Assembly (NCBI GenBank): GCA_016210785.1
Contig: JACQTN010000076.1
Span: 1 to 7,468 of the forward strand
Length of the DNA: 7,468 nt
Direction: 5' to 3'
From: Armatimonadota bacterium
Lineage (GTDB): Bacteria; Sysuimicrobiota; Sysuimicrobiia; Sysuimicrobiales; JACQTN01
In this document: piece by piece, positions 1-5,314 of the stretch
Layout of the letters: each line of letters starts with the position of its first letter
How positions within the stretch are numbered: position 1 is the first letter of the stretch
Notes under the pieces: model-generated
What the model saw: only the letters and a program-made list of their open reading frames with translations
Database searches by the model: none
What the model was told of the DNA's origin: nothing
Position numbers and translations under genes: made by a program

Positions 1-175
1 GCCGGATGCGGAGCCTCGGCCGGTGCTCCCACCGGCTGACAGTTTCCTGCCGCACACCTCCCAGGACCCTGCCCGCGGCCGTCTGGGACAGCCGGAGCAA
101 TTCGCGCGCGCGCCGCAGAGCGGCGCCGCTCAGCGGAGCCTGGCGGGTCGCGGTGCGAACGGTGGCTATGGCCAT
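1..175 (-). CDS. XRE-type helix-turn-helix DNA-binding protein, N-terminal part (runs off left edge)
   Basis: The reverse strand reads open from an ATG at 175 to the window edge, giving 58 codons that start MAIATVRTATRQAPLSGAAL. Residues about 15-56 look like a helix-turn-helix of the XRE/Cro-CI type: 'LRRARELLRLSQ' as helix 1, 'TAAGRVLGGV' as helix 2 and turn, and 'RQETVSRWEH' as the recognition helix, matching the family pattern LSQ...LGV...TVSRWE. An AGGAGG ribosome-binding site (185-190 on the plus strand) lies 9 bases before the start, which supports this start over an out-of-frame ATG at about 199. Proteins of this class usually act as small cytoplasmic repressors or antitoxin-like regulators. 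The C-terminal part, and so any ligand, partner or toxin link, is outside the window. Family call fairly sure; the specific role is unknown. Confidence 0.7.
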   Translation of the reverse strand, partial: MAIATVRTATRQAPLSGAALRRARELLRLSQTAAGRVLGGVRQETVSRWEHRPRLRIR

Positions 176-196
176 CGGGACTCGCCTCCTGCTCTC

Positions 197-226
197 ATTA
201 TGACATAGATCATATCCGCCTGCCAG
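197..226 (-). promoter_or_regulatory. Candidate promoter of the XRE-type gene
   Basis: On the minus strand a CATAAT -10 box (197-202) is preceded by TG at the extended -10 position (TGTCATAAT). An 18-base spacer separates it from CTGGCA (221-226), which matches four of six bases of TTGACA. Transcription would begin near 190, giving a leader of only about 15 bases that just includes the AGGAGG site. This is plausible but tight. Inferred from consensus only. Confidence 0.35.
199..214. promoter_or_regulatory. Possible operator: TATGA-N6-TCATA inverted repeat
   Basis: TATGA at 199-203 and TCATA at 210-214 form a perfect 5-bp inverted repeat with a 6-base spacer. It sits across the -10 box and spacer of the candidate promoter of the XRE-type gene. 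XRE repressors often bind such short palindromes over their own promoter, so autoregulation is a reasonable inference. The arms are short and could arise by chance. Confidence 0.25.
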
Positions 227-254
227 TGGCCTCAGAGGTTGCTAAGGACTCAAG

Positions 255-499
255 ATGAAAACTCGGGTCCAGGAGCTTGTGCAGAAGGTGATAAGGTCGG
301 CCGACGATAGCTACAAGGTCTGGATAATTTCTCGCGCTCTCGCCGCGAAAGTCTCAATCTCACCACGGCGTGGAAGCATGTCTGTTTCAAACATGGCTGT
401 CTGTATGAACGGACCGGGGCGTGGATATGACTATTGGAAGTCATTTCGGACCGGCTGGACGACGAAGTGCACGTGCCCGGGCTTCCATCGAGCGTGTGA
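255..499 (+). pseudogene. Possible degraded small gene of unknown function (frameshift plus internal stop)
   Basis: An ATG at 255 follows an AAGGA motif at 246-250. The first 32 codons (MKTRVQELVQKVIRSADDSY..., ending RALAAK near 350) look like a normal helical protein. After about 351 that frame becomes proline/arginine-rich and unconvincing. The -1 frame instead reads 'LNLTTAWKHVCFKHGCLYER' and onward to a TGA at 428-430, then 'LLEVISDRLDDEVHVPGLPS' to a TGA at 497-499. Joined, the pieces would give one protein of about 80 residues with one frameshift and one internal stop. The alternative is a continuous 86-residue frame from 255 to 515, or no gene at all. I do not recognise the family. 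It is divergent from the XRE-type regulator and shares its upstream region, an arrangement common for small regulator/effector pairs, but that link is speculation. Confidence 0.17.
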
Positions 500-619
500 C
501 CAGAGGCACACATAGATTTGGTCCGGTTTCAGAACAGCGTGGACGGAAGCCGCTATCCGACGCAACAGTCCCGCCCTGCCAGGGTGTTCCGCTCAACATG
601 GCGCTCACCCTCAGCCCGC

Positions 620-1624
620 TCAGATGTCCCAGTGGAAGTAGGTGCTCAGCACCGCGATCACGTTGTTCACGACGTGCACGATGATGCCGGGCAGCAGCAG
701 CCCGGTGCGCTCGCGCAGGTAGCCCAGCACCACGCCCAGCAGGAAGATGGGCGGGAAGTGGATCACCTGCTGGTGCACCGCGCCGAAGAACAGGGCGCTG
801 ACCCACACCGCCACCGCGGTGCCCCAGCGCGCCCGCAGGCCTCCATAGACGAGTCCCCGGAAGAAGATCTCCTCGCCGATGGGGACGATCGCCGCCAGCA
901 GGATCAGGACCACGGCCAGGTTTGCCGGCGACGGCGCCGCCGCGAACAGGTTGGCCACGGGATCGCGGGCGTGCTCGGCGGCGGCCATCTCCTGCGCCCG
1001 CGTCGGGCCCACCAGCAGCTTCGCGACGAGGCCCGTGCCGTGCTCGGCGACCGTGGAGACCCCCAGCGCCAGCACGCTGGCGGCCAGGCCGACGGCCACG
1101 GGGCGGCGCCAGTCCTCACCGCGGATGCCCAGCGTGTCCAGGGGCAGCGCGTAGCGGCCGCGCACCACGTGAAGGGACAGCGCCGTGAACAGGAAGTTCT
1201 GCACCACCACGTAGGCGGCGAGGCCGGGGAGGGCGGGGTTGGGCGCCAGGTCCAGGCGGTCGGCCAGCAGCGGCAGCGTCAGCGCGAAGACCGCGCTCAC
1301 CCCGACGATCTCACCCAGCCCCCACGCCGCCGGCGGCGCGTCGAAGTCGCGCGGGGCGCCGCAGTGCACGCAGTAGGCCCGCTGGGCGATTGTGCGCTGC
1401 CCGCAGGCGGCGCACGTCCCCAGGCGGCCCGGCGGGCGCACGAAGAGCAGATACAAAGGAAGGGCGAACGGCAGGAGGATACCCGCACCGATGCCCCACA
1501 GCAGCGCCCGGTCCAGCAACCCGTGGGGATCGCCCAGGCCCCGGTTGTGCGCGTCCCGGTAGACCCAGCCCGCGGCGCCGGCGGCGATCGCGGCGTAGAT
1601 GAGGTAGATCAGCGCAGGATCCAT
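620..1624 (-). CDS. CPBP-family intramembrane metalloprotease with zinc ribbon
   Basis: A 334-residue membrane protein. Two N-terminal membrane helices (about 4-20 and 42-62) precede a zinc ribbon with C71, C74, C85 and C88 (CxxC-x10-CxxC). Several more hydrophobic segments and the CPBP/Rce1-like (CAAX protease and bacteriocin-processing) domain follow. All three family motifs are present: 'EEIFFRG' at 251-257 (the glutamate pair and arginine), 'FGAVHQ' with H284, and 'HVVNN' with H317 and N320/N321. In characterised relatives these glutamates and histidines form the active site of an intramembrane protease; substrates of most bacterial members are unknown. The start is ATG 1624, the first methionine of the frame. 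No Shine-Dalgarno sequence is visible, but a TAGAAT box lies 14 bases upstream, so a nearly leaderless mRNA is possible. It is divergent from dnaX. Family call is secure; substrate unknown. Confidence 0.88.
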   Translation of the reverse strand: MDPALIYLIYAAIAAGAAGWVYRDAHNRGLGDPHGLLDRALLWGIGAGILLPFALPLYLLFVRPPGRLGTCAACGQRTIAQRAYCVHCGAPRDFDAPPAAWGLGEIVGVSAVFALTLPLLADRLDLAPNPALPGLAAYVVVQNFLFTALSLHVVRGRYALPLDTLGIRGEDWRRPVAVGLAASVLALGVSTVAEHGTGLVAKLLVGPTRAQEMAAAEHARDPVANLFAAAPSPANLAVVLILLAAIVPIGEEIFFRGLVYGGLRARWGTAVAVWVSALFFGAVHQQVIHFPPIFLLGVVLGYLRERTGLLLPGIIVHVVNNVIAVLSTYFHWDI

Positions 1625-1637
1625 CTATCATAGAGAG

Positions 1638-1643
1638 ATTCTA
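1638..1643 (-). promoter_or_regulatory. Candidate -10 box for the CPBP gene
   Basis: TAGAAT on the minus strand ends 13 bases before the ATG at 1624. This would place transcription start about 7 bases ahead of the start codon, and no ribosome-binding site is visible. No convincing -35 element is seen. It would make the transcript nearly leaderless, which is known in several high-GC lineages. Weak evidence. Confidence 0.25.
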
Positions 1644-1647
1644 CGAT
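1642..1647 (+). promoter_or_regulatory. Candidate -10 box for dnaX-ybaB
   Basis: TACGAT on the plus strand is the same hexamer as the -10 box of the strong promoter at 5211-5239, and lies about 60 bases before the dnaX start. It shares two bases with the opposing TAGAAT box, so the two promoters would be back to back. No good -35 is visible at 16-18 bases upstream. Tentative. Confidence 0.25.
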
Positions 1648-1707
1648 GCGGCGCCGGGTCCCCTCACGGCGCAGGAGAGGCGGCGCGCGGGGGAGAAAGG
1701 CTAGACC

Positions 1708-3819
1708 GTGTCCCACGTCTCCTTCTACCGCAAGTGGCGTCCCGCCAGCTTCGAGACCGTGGTCGGTCAGGAGCGGGTCACCCGCACCCTCCGGAACGCG
1801 CTGGCCGCGAACCGGATCGTTCACGCGTACCTGTTCTGCGGCCACCGGGGCACTGGCAAGACCACCACCGCGCGCATCCTGGCCAAGGCGCTCAACTGCG
1901 TCAGAGGACCCACGCCCGATCCGTGCGGCCACTGTCCAGCGTGCCAGGCCATCGCCGGCGGCTACTCGGTGGACGTCATCGAGATCGACGCGGCCAGCAA
2001 CCGCGGCATCGACGAGATCCGCGAACTGCGCGAGAAGGTGCGCCTGACGCCCACGGAGGGCCGGCACAAGGTCTACATCATTGACGAAGCGCACATGCTC
2101 ACCACGGAGGCGTTCAACGCGCTGCTCAAGACGCTGGAGGAGCCGCCGCCCCACGCCGTCTTCGTGCTGGTCACCACGGAGCCGCACCGGCTGCCTCCCA
2201 CCATCACGTCCCGCTGCCAGCGGTTCGACTTCCGGCGGGTCGGCCTGCGGGAGATCACGGCCCGCCTGCGCCGCATCGCCGCGGAGGAGGTGTTCCAGGT
2301 CGACGAGGACGCGCTGTACCTGATCGCCCGCAACGCCGACGGGTCCCTGCGCGATGCCGAGAGCGTGCTGGATCAACTGGCCACCTTCACCCAAGGACGC
2401 ATCACGCGCGCCGACGTCCTGTCCGTGCTCGGGCTCGTGGAGGAGGAACTGGCGCTGGGCGTGGCGGACGCCGCCATCGCGGGGGACGCGGCGGAGGTGC
2501 TGGCCGCGAGCGCGCGCATCGTGGACGAGGGAAAGGACATCCGGCAGGTGCTGCGCACGCTGCTGGAGCACTTCCGCGACCTGCTGGTCGTGAAGGCGTG
2601 CGAGGACCCGGGCGCGGCGTCCTCCGCGGAACAGCGCGCCGCGGTGGACGCCGCGGAGCTGGTGGAGGCCGGCGAGGCGCGGTTGGAGGCCCTGCGCGAG
2701 CAGGCGTCGCGCCTGCCCACCGAGGCGATCCTGCGGGCGCTGCGGCTGCTGGGCGCCGCGGAGGCGGAGGCGCGGTGGCACCCGCAGCCGCGTCTCGTGC
2801 TGGAGATGGCGCTGCTGCGCCTGGCGCGGCCCGACGTGGATCCCACGCTGGAAGGGTTGCAGGCCCGCGTGGAGGCGCTGGAGCGCGCGCTGGGACAGGG
2901 CGCTCCACCGCGCGAGCCGCCGCCCGCAAGGTCCCCGGGTGCCCCCGATGTGCCGCCGCGTCCGCCTGCACGCACCGCACGGCCTGCGCCGTCTGACCCA
3001 TCGTCCCGCAGGTCCACCGGTTCTGATGTGGCACCGCCCCTGCCGCGGCGGGCCGCGGGGTCACCGGAGGTGCCGGCTCCAGTGGGTGAAGCGACCGACT
3101 CTCCTGGCGTTGCGGCACCGCCGAGGCGCCGGTCCGCAGGAGACGCTGGCACCGCAGTGCCCCCGTCGTCGCCGCGGGGCGCGGGTTCGGCTGTCCGCGC
3201 TCCGGAGGCCGCGGCGACGGGCGCGCCCACGGTCCCGAAGCCCGCCGGCGACACCGGGCACGCCACGGTTGCGCCCGCGGGCGGAGATGCGCCAGGCGTC
3301 TCGCTGGAGGAGGTCCTGCGGCAGTGGGGCCGGATCCTCGACGGCGTTAAGCGGCGCAAGCTCTTCTGCCACGCGCTGATGATCGAGAGTACGCCCGTGG
3401 AGGTCGCCGGCGGCACGCTGGTCCTGGGCCTTCGCCCGGGCTTCCATTTCCACGCGGAGAACCTGCACCGCCCGGAGCACGCCGCCATCGTGGAGGAGGC
3501 CGTGGAGCAGGCGCTGGGCACGCGGCTGCGCCTGCGCTGCGTCGTCCTCACCGACGAGCAGGCGGGACGCCAGTTCCGGCACGATCGGCCGGCCGCCGGG
3601 GGCGGGGGATCCCGGCCGCCGGGCGTGGTGGGAGGAGCGTCGGAAGCGGTCGCCGCGCCACCGCCGGCGTCGGGAGCCGAGGCGGATGGGGCCGTGGACC
3701 CGCTGGTGGCCCGCGCCGTGCAGCTCTTCGGCGGCCAGGTGGTGGAGCGGCGGCAGGGGCGCGGACATCAGGCACACCCGGACGAGCGCGGCGCGGAGGG
3801 CGGAAAAGAGGAAGCGTGA
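1708..3819 (+). CDS. dnaX: DNA polymerase III subunit tau/gamma (clamp-loader ATPase)
   Basis: A 703-residue clamp-loader motor subunit, which loads the sliding clamp onto DNA and, as tau, links the loader to the polymerase. The AAA+ domain is complete: Walker A 'GHRGTGKT' at 45-52, the DnaX zinc site C64, C73, C76 and C79, Walker B 'IIDEAH' at 124-129, the 'SRC' arginine finger at 168-170, and sensor 2 'GSLRDAES' at 212-219. Domain III follows to about 375. Residues about 398-530 are a Pro/Ala/Arg-rich linker with loose internal repeats, then a folded domain at about 531-620, a second Gly/Pro linker, and a conserved-looking end 'DPLVARAVQLFGG'. The start is GTG 1708, preceded by GGAG/AAAGG (1692-1700), giving MSHVSFYRKWRP as usual for the family. 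No A-rich slippery site for making the short gamma form is visible around the linker. It is first in a dnaX-ybaB pair. Confidence 0.97.
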   Translation: MSHVSFYRKWRPASFETVVGQERVTRTLRNALAANRIVHAYLFCGHRGTGKTTTARILAKALNCVRGPTPDPCGHCPACQAIAGGYSVDVIEIDAASNRGIDEIRELREKVRLTPTEGRHKVYIIDEAHMLTTEAFNALLKTLEEPPPHAVFVLVTTEPHRLPPTITSRCQRFDFRRVGLREITARLRRIAAEEVFQVDEDALYLIARNADGSLRDAESVLDQLATFTQGRITRADVLSVLGLVEEELALGVADAAIAGDAAEVLAASARIVDEGKDIRQVLRTLLEHFRDLLVVKACEDPGAASSAEQRAAVDAAELVEAGEARLEALREQASRLPTEAILRALRLLGAAEAEARWHPQPRLVLEMALLRLARPDVDPTLEGLQARVEALERALGQGAPPREPPPARSPGAPDVPPRPPARTARPAPSDPSSRRSTGSDVAPPLPRRAAGSPEVPAPVGEATDSPGVAAPPRRRSAGDAGTAVPPSSPRGAGSAVRAPEAAATGAPTVPKPAGDTGHATVAPAGGDAPGVSLEEVLRQWGRILDGVKRRKLFCHALMIESTPVEVAGGTLVLGLRPGFHFHAENLHRPEHAAIVEEAVEQALGTRLRLRCVVLTDEQAGRQFRHDRPAAGGGGSRPPGVVGGASEAVAAPPPASGAEADGAVDPLVARAVQLFGGQVVERRQGRGHQAHPDERGAEGGKEEA

Positions 3820-3833
3820 ACGGAGGCCTGCAC

Positions 3834-4145
3834 ATGTTCAACATGCAGAAGATGCTCAAGCAGGCGCAGAAGGTCCAGGAAGAGATGGCGCGGGTGCAGG
3901 AAGAGCTGGGCAAGGAACGCCTGGAGGCCACCTCCGGCGGCGGGGTGGTGAAGGTGGTCGCCAACGGCCACGGCGATCTCCTGGAGCTGCACATCGATCC
4001 CGCTGCCGTCGATCCCCAGGATGTCTCGATGCTGGAAGATCTCATCGTCGCCGCGGTCAACGAGGCCCAGCGGGCCGCGCGGGAGATGTCGGCGCAGAAG
4101 ATGAAGGCGCTGACCGGCGGCTTCCAGATTCCCGGGCTGACCTGA
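3834..4145 (+). CDS. ybaB: YbaB/EbfC family nucleoid-associated protein
   Basis: A 103-residue protein, the usual length for this family of small dimeric DNA-binding proteins often encoded between dnaX and recR. The N-terminus is a charged helix (FNMQKMLKQAQKVQEEMARV), followed by the beta core with 'GGGVVKVVANGHGDLLELHI' near residues 35-54 and a C-terminal helix with 'EDLIVAAVNEAQRAA' and 'MKALTGG'. In characterised relatives it binds DNA as a tweezer-like dimer and may influence nucleoid structure or repair. I chose ATG 3834 because GGAGG at 3822-3826 is 7 bases upstream and the protein then begins MFNMQKML like its relatives. A GTG at 3816 overlapping the dnaX stop is in frame, but its position would swallow the ribosome-binding site. 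The gene starts 14 bases after dnaX and is very likely co-transcribed with it. Confidence 0.93.
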   Translation: MFNMQKMLKQAQKVQEEMARVQEELGKERLEATSGGGVVKVVANGHGDLLELHIDPAAVDPQDVSMLEDLIVAAVNEAQRAAREMSAQKMKALTGGFQIPGLT

Positions 4146-4176
4146 CTCGGAGTCGGTCATGCCGGTGCCCGGCACC
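4138..4176 (+). terminator. Tandem hairpins at the end of ybaB (possible terminator, no T-run)
   Basis: The ybaB stop codon lies inside a hairpin. TGACC (4138-4142) pairs with GGTCA (4155-4159) and GACT (4144-4147) with AGTC (4151-4154), leaving a bulged T and a CGG loop, for 9 base pairs in all. A second hairpin follows at once: GGTGC (4164-4168), loop CCG, GCACC (4172-4176). Neither is followed by a run of T, so this is not a canonical intrinsic terminator. It may stabilise the 3' end of the mRNA or act in a Rho-type ending. Confidence 0.4.
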
Positions 4177-4187
4177 AGCGACCTGAA

Positions 4188-4248
4188 TGAAAATGCCGGG
4201 TAACGCGGATCAATACGAACGACCTTGCGATTCGCCGAGGCATTTTCA
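4188..4248. repeat. 10-bp inverted repeat with 41-base spacer
   Basis: TGAAAATGCC (4188-4197) and GGCATTTTCA (4239-4248) are perfect reverse complements. They stand out because they are A/T-rich in a GC-rich region. They could form the stem of an RNA structure or mark the ends of a small inserted segment. No gene lies between them. Confidence 0.5.
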
Positions 4249-4271
4249 GGGTAGGGGGGAGGCGTTTCCCT

Positions 4272-4390
4272 GGCACGTGCCACTCCGGTGCAAGGTGCGC
4301 CGTTCTGCCACGCTCGCCGGCTCCCGGCGCGGCACGTTCGACGTCCGTGCAAGGTGCATCATAGTACCGCGCTCACCGGACTCACGGCGC
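4272..4390. repeat. Imperfect tandem duplication, two units of 59 and 60 bases
   Basis: Unit 1 (4272-4330) and unit 2 (4331-4390) both begin GGCACGT and end CGGCGC. Both carry the identical core TGCAAGGTGC (4289-4298 and 4348-4357) and the block GCTC-n-CCGG. By eye about 45 of 60 aligned positions agree, with one single-base gap. Unit 1 opens with the perfect palindrome GGCACGTGCC. I see no third unit on either side. The unit length is not a codon multiple in the first copy and the area has no convincing gene, so this is non-coding repeat DNA, perhaps protein-binding sites or a relic of a repeat family. Confidence 0.6.
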
Positions 4391-4450
4391 CTTCCGACAC
4401 CTCCGCCTCCCGCGATGGTGCGGATGCCTGCGTCCTGTAGAGCGTCGGAC

Positions 4451-4521
4451 TGACCCCCCTGAGATCTCTGGAGGGCCCCTGGCTGACAGATTGAAGGTCT
4501 TCAGAGATTGCAGGGGGGTCA
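4451..4521. repeat. 71-base near-perfect palindrome just upstream of recR
   Basis: The ends TGACCCCCCTG (4451-4461) and CAGGGGGGTCA (4511-4521) are perfect reverse complements. The pairing continues inward through ATCTCTG (4464-4470) with CAGAGAT (4502-4508) to positions 4474/4498. Over the 24 facing positions I count 20 Watson-Crick pairs, three G-T pairs (which would be G-U in RNA) and one mismatch, leaving a 23-base loop. It ends 39 bases before the recR start. It could be an RNA hairpin that attenuates or protects the recR transcript, a cruciform site, or a very small element with terminal inverted repeats. No T-run follows, so it is not a standard terminator. Confidence 0.65.
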
Positions 4522-4560
4522 CTCGGCCAAGCCGGTCCTCCGCATGAAGAGAGGTTCGAT

Positions 4561-5157
4561 ATGTACTACGCAGGGCCGCTCGCCAGGCTCATCGAGGAAC
4601 TCTCCCGGCTGCCCACCATCGGCCCCAAGACGGCGCAGCGGCTGGCTTTTCACATTCTGCGGCTGCCCCAGGAGGACGTGGCGCGGCTGGCGCAGGCGCT
4701 GGTGGATGCGCGCGCCCGCATCCGCCAGTGCTCCGTGTGCTTCCACCTCACCGACCAGGACCCGTGCGCCATCTGCAGCGCGCCGGCGCGCGACCAGTCC
4801 GTGATCTGCGTGGTGGAGGACCCGCGCGACGTGGTGGCGATGGAGCGGATGCGGGAGTACCGCGGGCTCTACCACGTCCTGCACGGCGCCATCAGCCCGC
4901 TGGACGGCGTGGGCCCCGACGACCTGCGCATCAAAGAGCTGCTGGCGCGGCTGGGCTCCGGCGAGGTAAAGGAGATCATCGTGGCCACCAACCCCCGCGT
5001 GGAGGGCGAGGCCACGGCCATCTACCTGGCGCGGGTGATCAAGCCCCTGGGCGTGAAGGTCACGCGCATCGCGCACGGGCTGCCCGTAGGCGGCGATCTG
5101 GAGTACGCCGACGAGGTGACGCTGGCCAAAGCCCTGGAGGGGCGGCGCGAGCTGTAA
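4561..5157 (+). CDS. recR: Recombination mediator protein RecR
   Basis: A 198-residue protein, the standard length for RecR, which works with RecO (and RecF) to load RecA onto gapped single-stranded DNA. The domains are in the expected order: an N-terminal helix-hairpin-helix region ('[20 protein letters not shown]', about 14-33), a zinc finger with C57, C60, C69 and C72, and a Toprim domain from about 80 with E86 and D87 ('VVEDPRD'). The '[14 protein letters not shown]' segment (144-157) and the C-terminal '[20 protein letters not shown]' signature follow. Start ATG 4561 follows AAGAGAGG at 4547-4554 with a 6-base spacing. Unlike in many genomes it is separated from ybaB by 415 bases of repeats and palindromes, so it may be transcribed separately or under attenuation. 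Its TAA stop runs into the palindrome AACCGCGGTT (5157-5166). Confidence 0.97.
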   Translation: MYYAGPLARLIEELSRLPTIGPKTAQRLAFHILRLPQEDVARLAQALVDARARIRQCSVCFHLTDQDPCAICSAPARDQSVICVVEDPRDVVAMERMREYRGLYHVLHGAISPLDGVGPDDLRIKELLARLGSGEVKEIIVATNPRVEGEATAIYLARVIKPLGVKVTRIAHGLPVGGDLEYADEVTLAKALEGRREL

Positions 5158-5173
5158 ACCGCGGTTGCCCTGC

Positions 5174-5203
5174 CTGCGTGCCGCTGCGTGCCACTGCGTG
5201 CCC
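5174..5203. repeat. Three tandem copies of a 10-base repeat, CTGCGTGCCn
   Basis: CTGCGTGCCG (5174-5183), CTGCGTGCCA (5184-5193) and CTGCGTGCCC (5194-5203) are identical except in the last base. A worn partial copy (CTTTGCG) follows. The period is about one helical turn, so the copies face the same side of the DNA. The array ends only 7 bases before the -35 box of the following promoter, where activator sites commonly lie. It may instead be a simple slippage repeat. Confidence 0.6.
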
Positions 5204-5210
5204 CTTTGCG

Positions 5211-5239
5211 TTGACAGCCTTACTCCCCTCTGATACGAT
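5211..5239 (+). promoter_or_regulatory. Strong sigma70-type promoter for the iclR remnant and coxMSL
   Basis: A perfect TTGACA -35 box (5211-5216) and TACGAT -10 box (5234-5239) are separated by exactly 17 bases, and TG at 5231-5232 gives an extended -10 (TGATACGAT). Transcription should start near 5246. The promoter stands in the recR-iclR gap and points at the iclR remnant and cox genes. This is the best promoter match in the window. Confidence 0.8.
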
Positions 5240-5248
5240 TGCCTCATA

Positions 5249-5272
5249 CTTTGTTCTCCCCACAGAACAAAG
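5249..5272. promoter_or_regulatory. Perfect 9-bp inverted repeat at the transcription start: likely operator
   Basis: CTTTGTTCT (5249-5257), a 6-base spacer, and AGAACAAAG (5264-5272) are perfect reverse complements. The site begins a few bases after the predicted start of transcription. It is A/T-rich in a GC-rich setting, as operators often are. IclR-family proteins bind palindromes at their own and adjacent promoters, so this is probably the binding site of the regulator whose remains follow. In RNA it would form a 9-bp hairpin with no T-run. Confidence 0.6.
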
Positions 5273-5314
5273 ACGCCGCTGGCGGTCCACACAGAGCGTT
5301 TGAGGAGGCGCGCA

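Larger units (their letters stand above)
176..619. other. Gene-poor, less GC-rich stretch between the XRE gene and the CPBP gene
   Basis: These 444 bases contain no reading frame that I can assign with confidence. From about 190 to 400 the sequence is visibly richer in A/T than the flanking genes, and stop codons interrupt most frames. It holds the promoter and candidate operator of the left-edge regulator and, at 255-499, a possible decayed small gene (listed separately). No terminator with a hairpin and T-run is visible downstream of the convergent end of the CPBP gene at 620. Low GC and broken frames are consistent with an intergenic or degraded acquired segment. Confidence 0.5.

Noticed and set aside
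518..1633. A 371-codon open frame on the plus strand
   Set aside because: It is the antisense shadow of the CPBP gene. Its product is Arg/Gln/His-rich with no domain, while the minus strand has all protease motifs.
1609..2781. A 390-codon open frame on the minus strand
   Set aside because: It lies opposite dnaX, whose Walker and zinc motifs are certain. The product is low-complexity, as expected from an antisense frame in GC-rich DNA.
2373..3551. A 392-codon open frame on the minus strand under the dnaX linker
   Set aside because: Ser/Arg/Pro-rich antisense shadow without a recognisable domain.
3816..3833. GTG start for ybaB overlapping the dnaX stop
   Set aside because: The clear GGAGG site at 3822-3826 serves ATG 3834, and the protein then starts like its relatives.
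4187..4453. An 88-codon plus-strand frame in the ybaB-recR gap
   Set aside because: No ribosome-binding site, biased Arg/Pro/Ser/Cys composition, and it crosses the tandem duplication, whose 59-base first unit does not preserve frame.
4225..4560. Signal recognition particle RNA or tRNA near the dnaX-recR cluster
   Set aside because: Some genomes have the SRP RNA near dnaX, but I see neither the conserved SRP domain IV loop nor a tRNA fold. GGTTCGAT at 4553 resembles a T-loop but has no acceptor or anticodon stems around it.
4250..5205. CRISPR-like array from the repeats near recR
   Set aside because: Only two 59/60-base diverged units and a spacer-less 10-base triple repeat. There is no regular repeat-spacer pattern and no cas gene.
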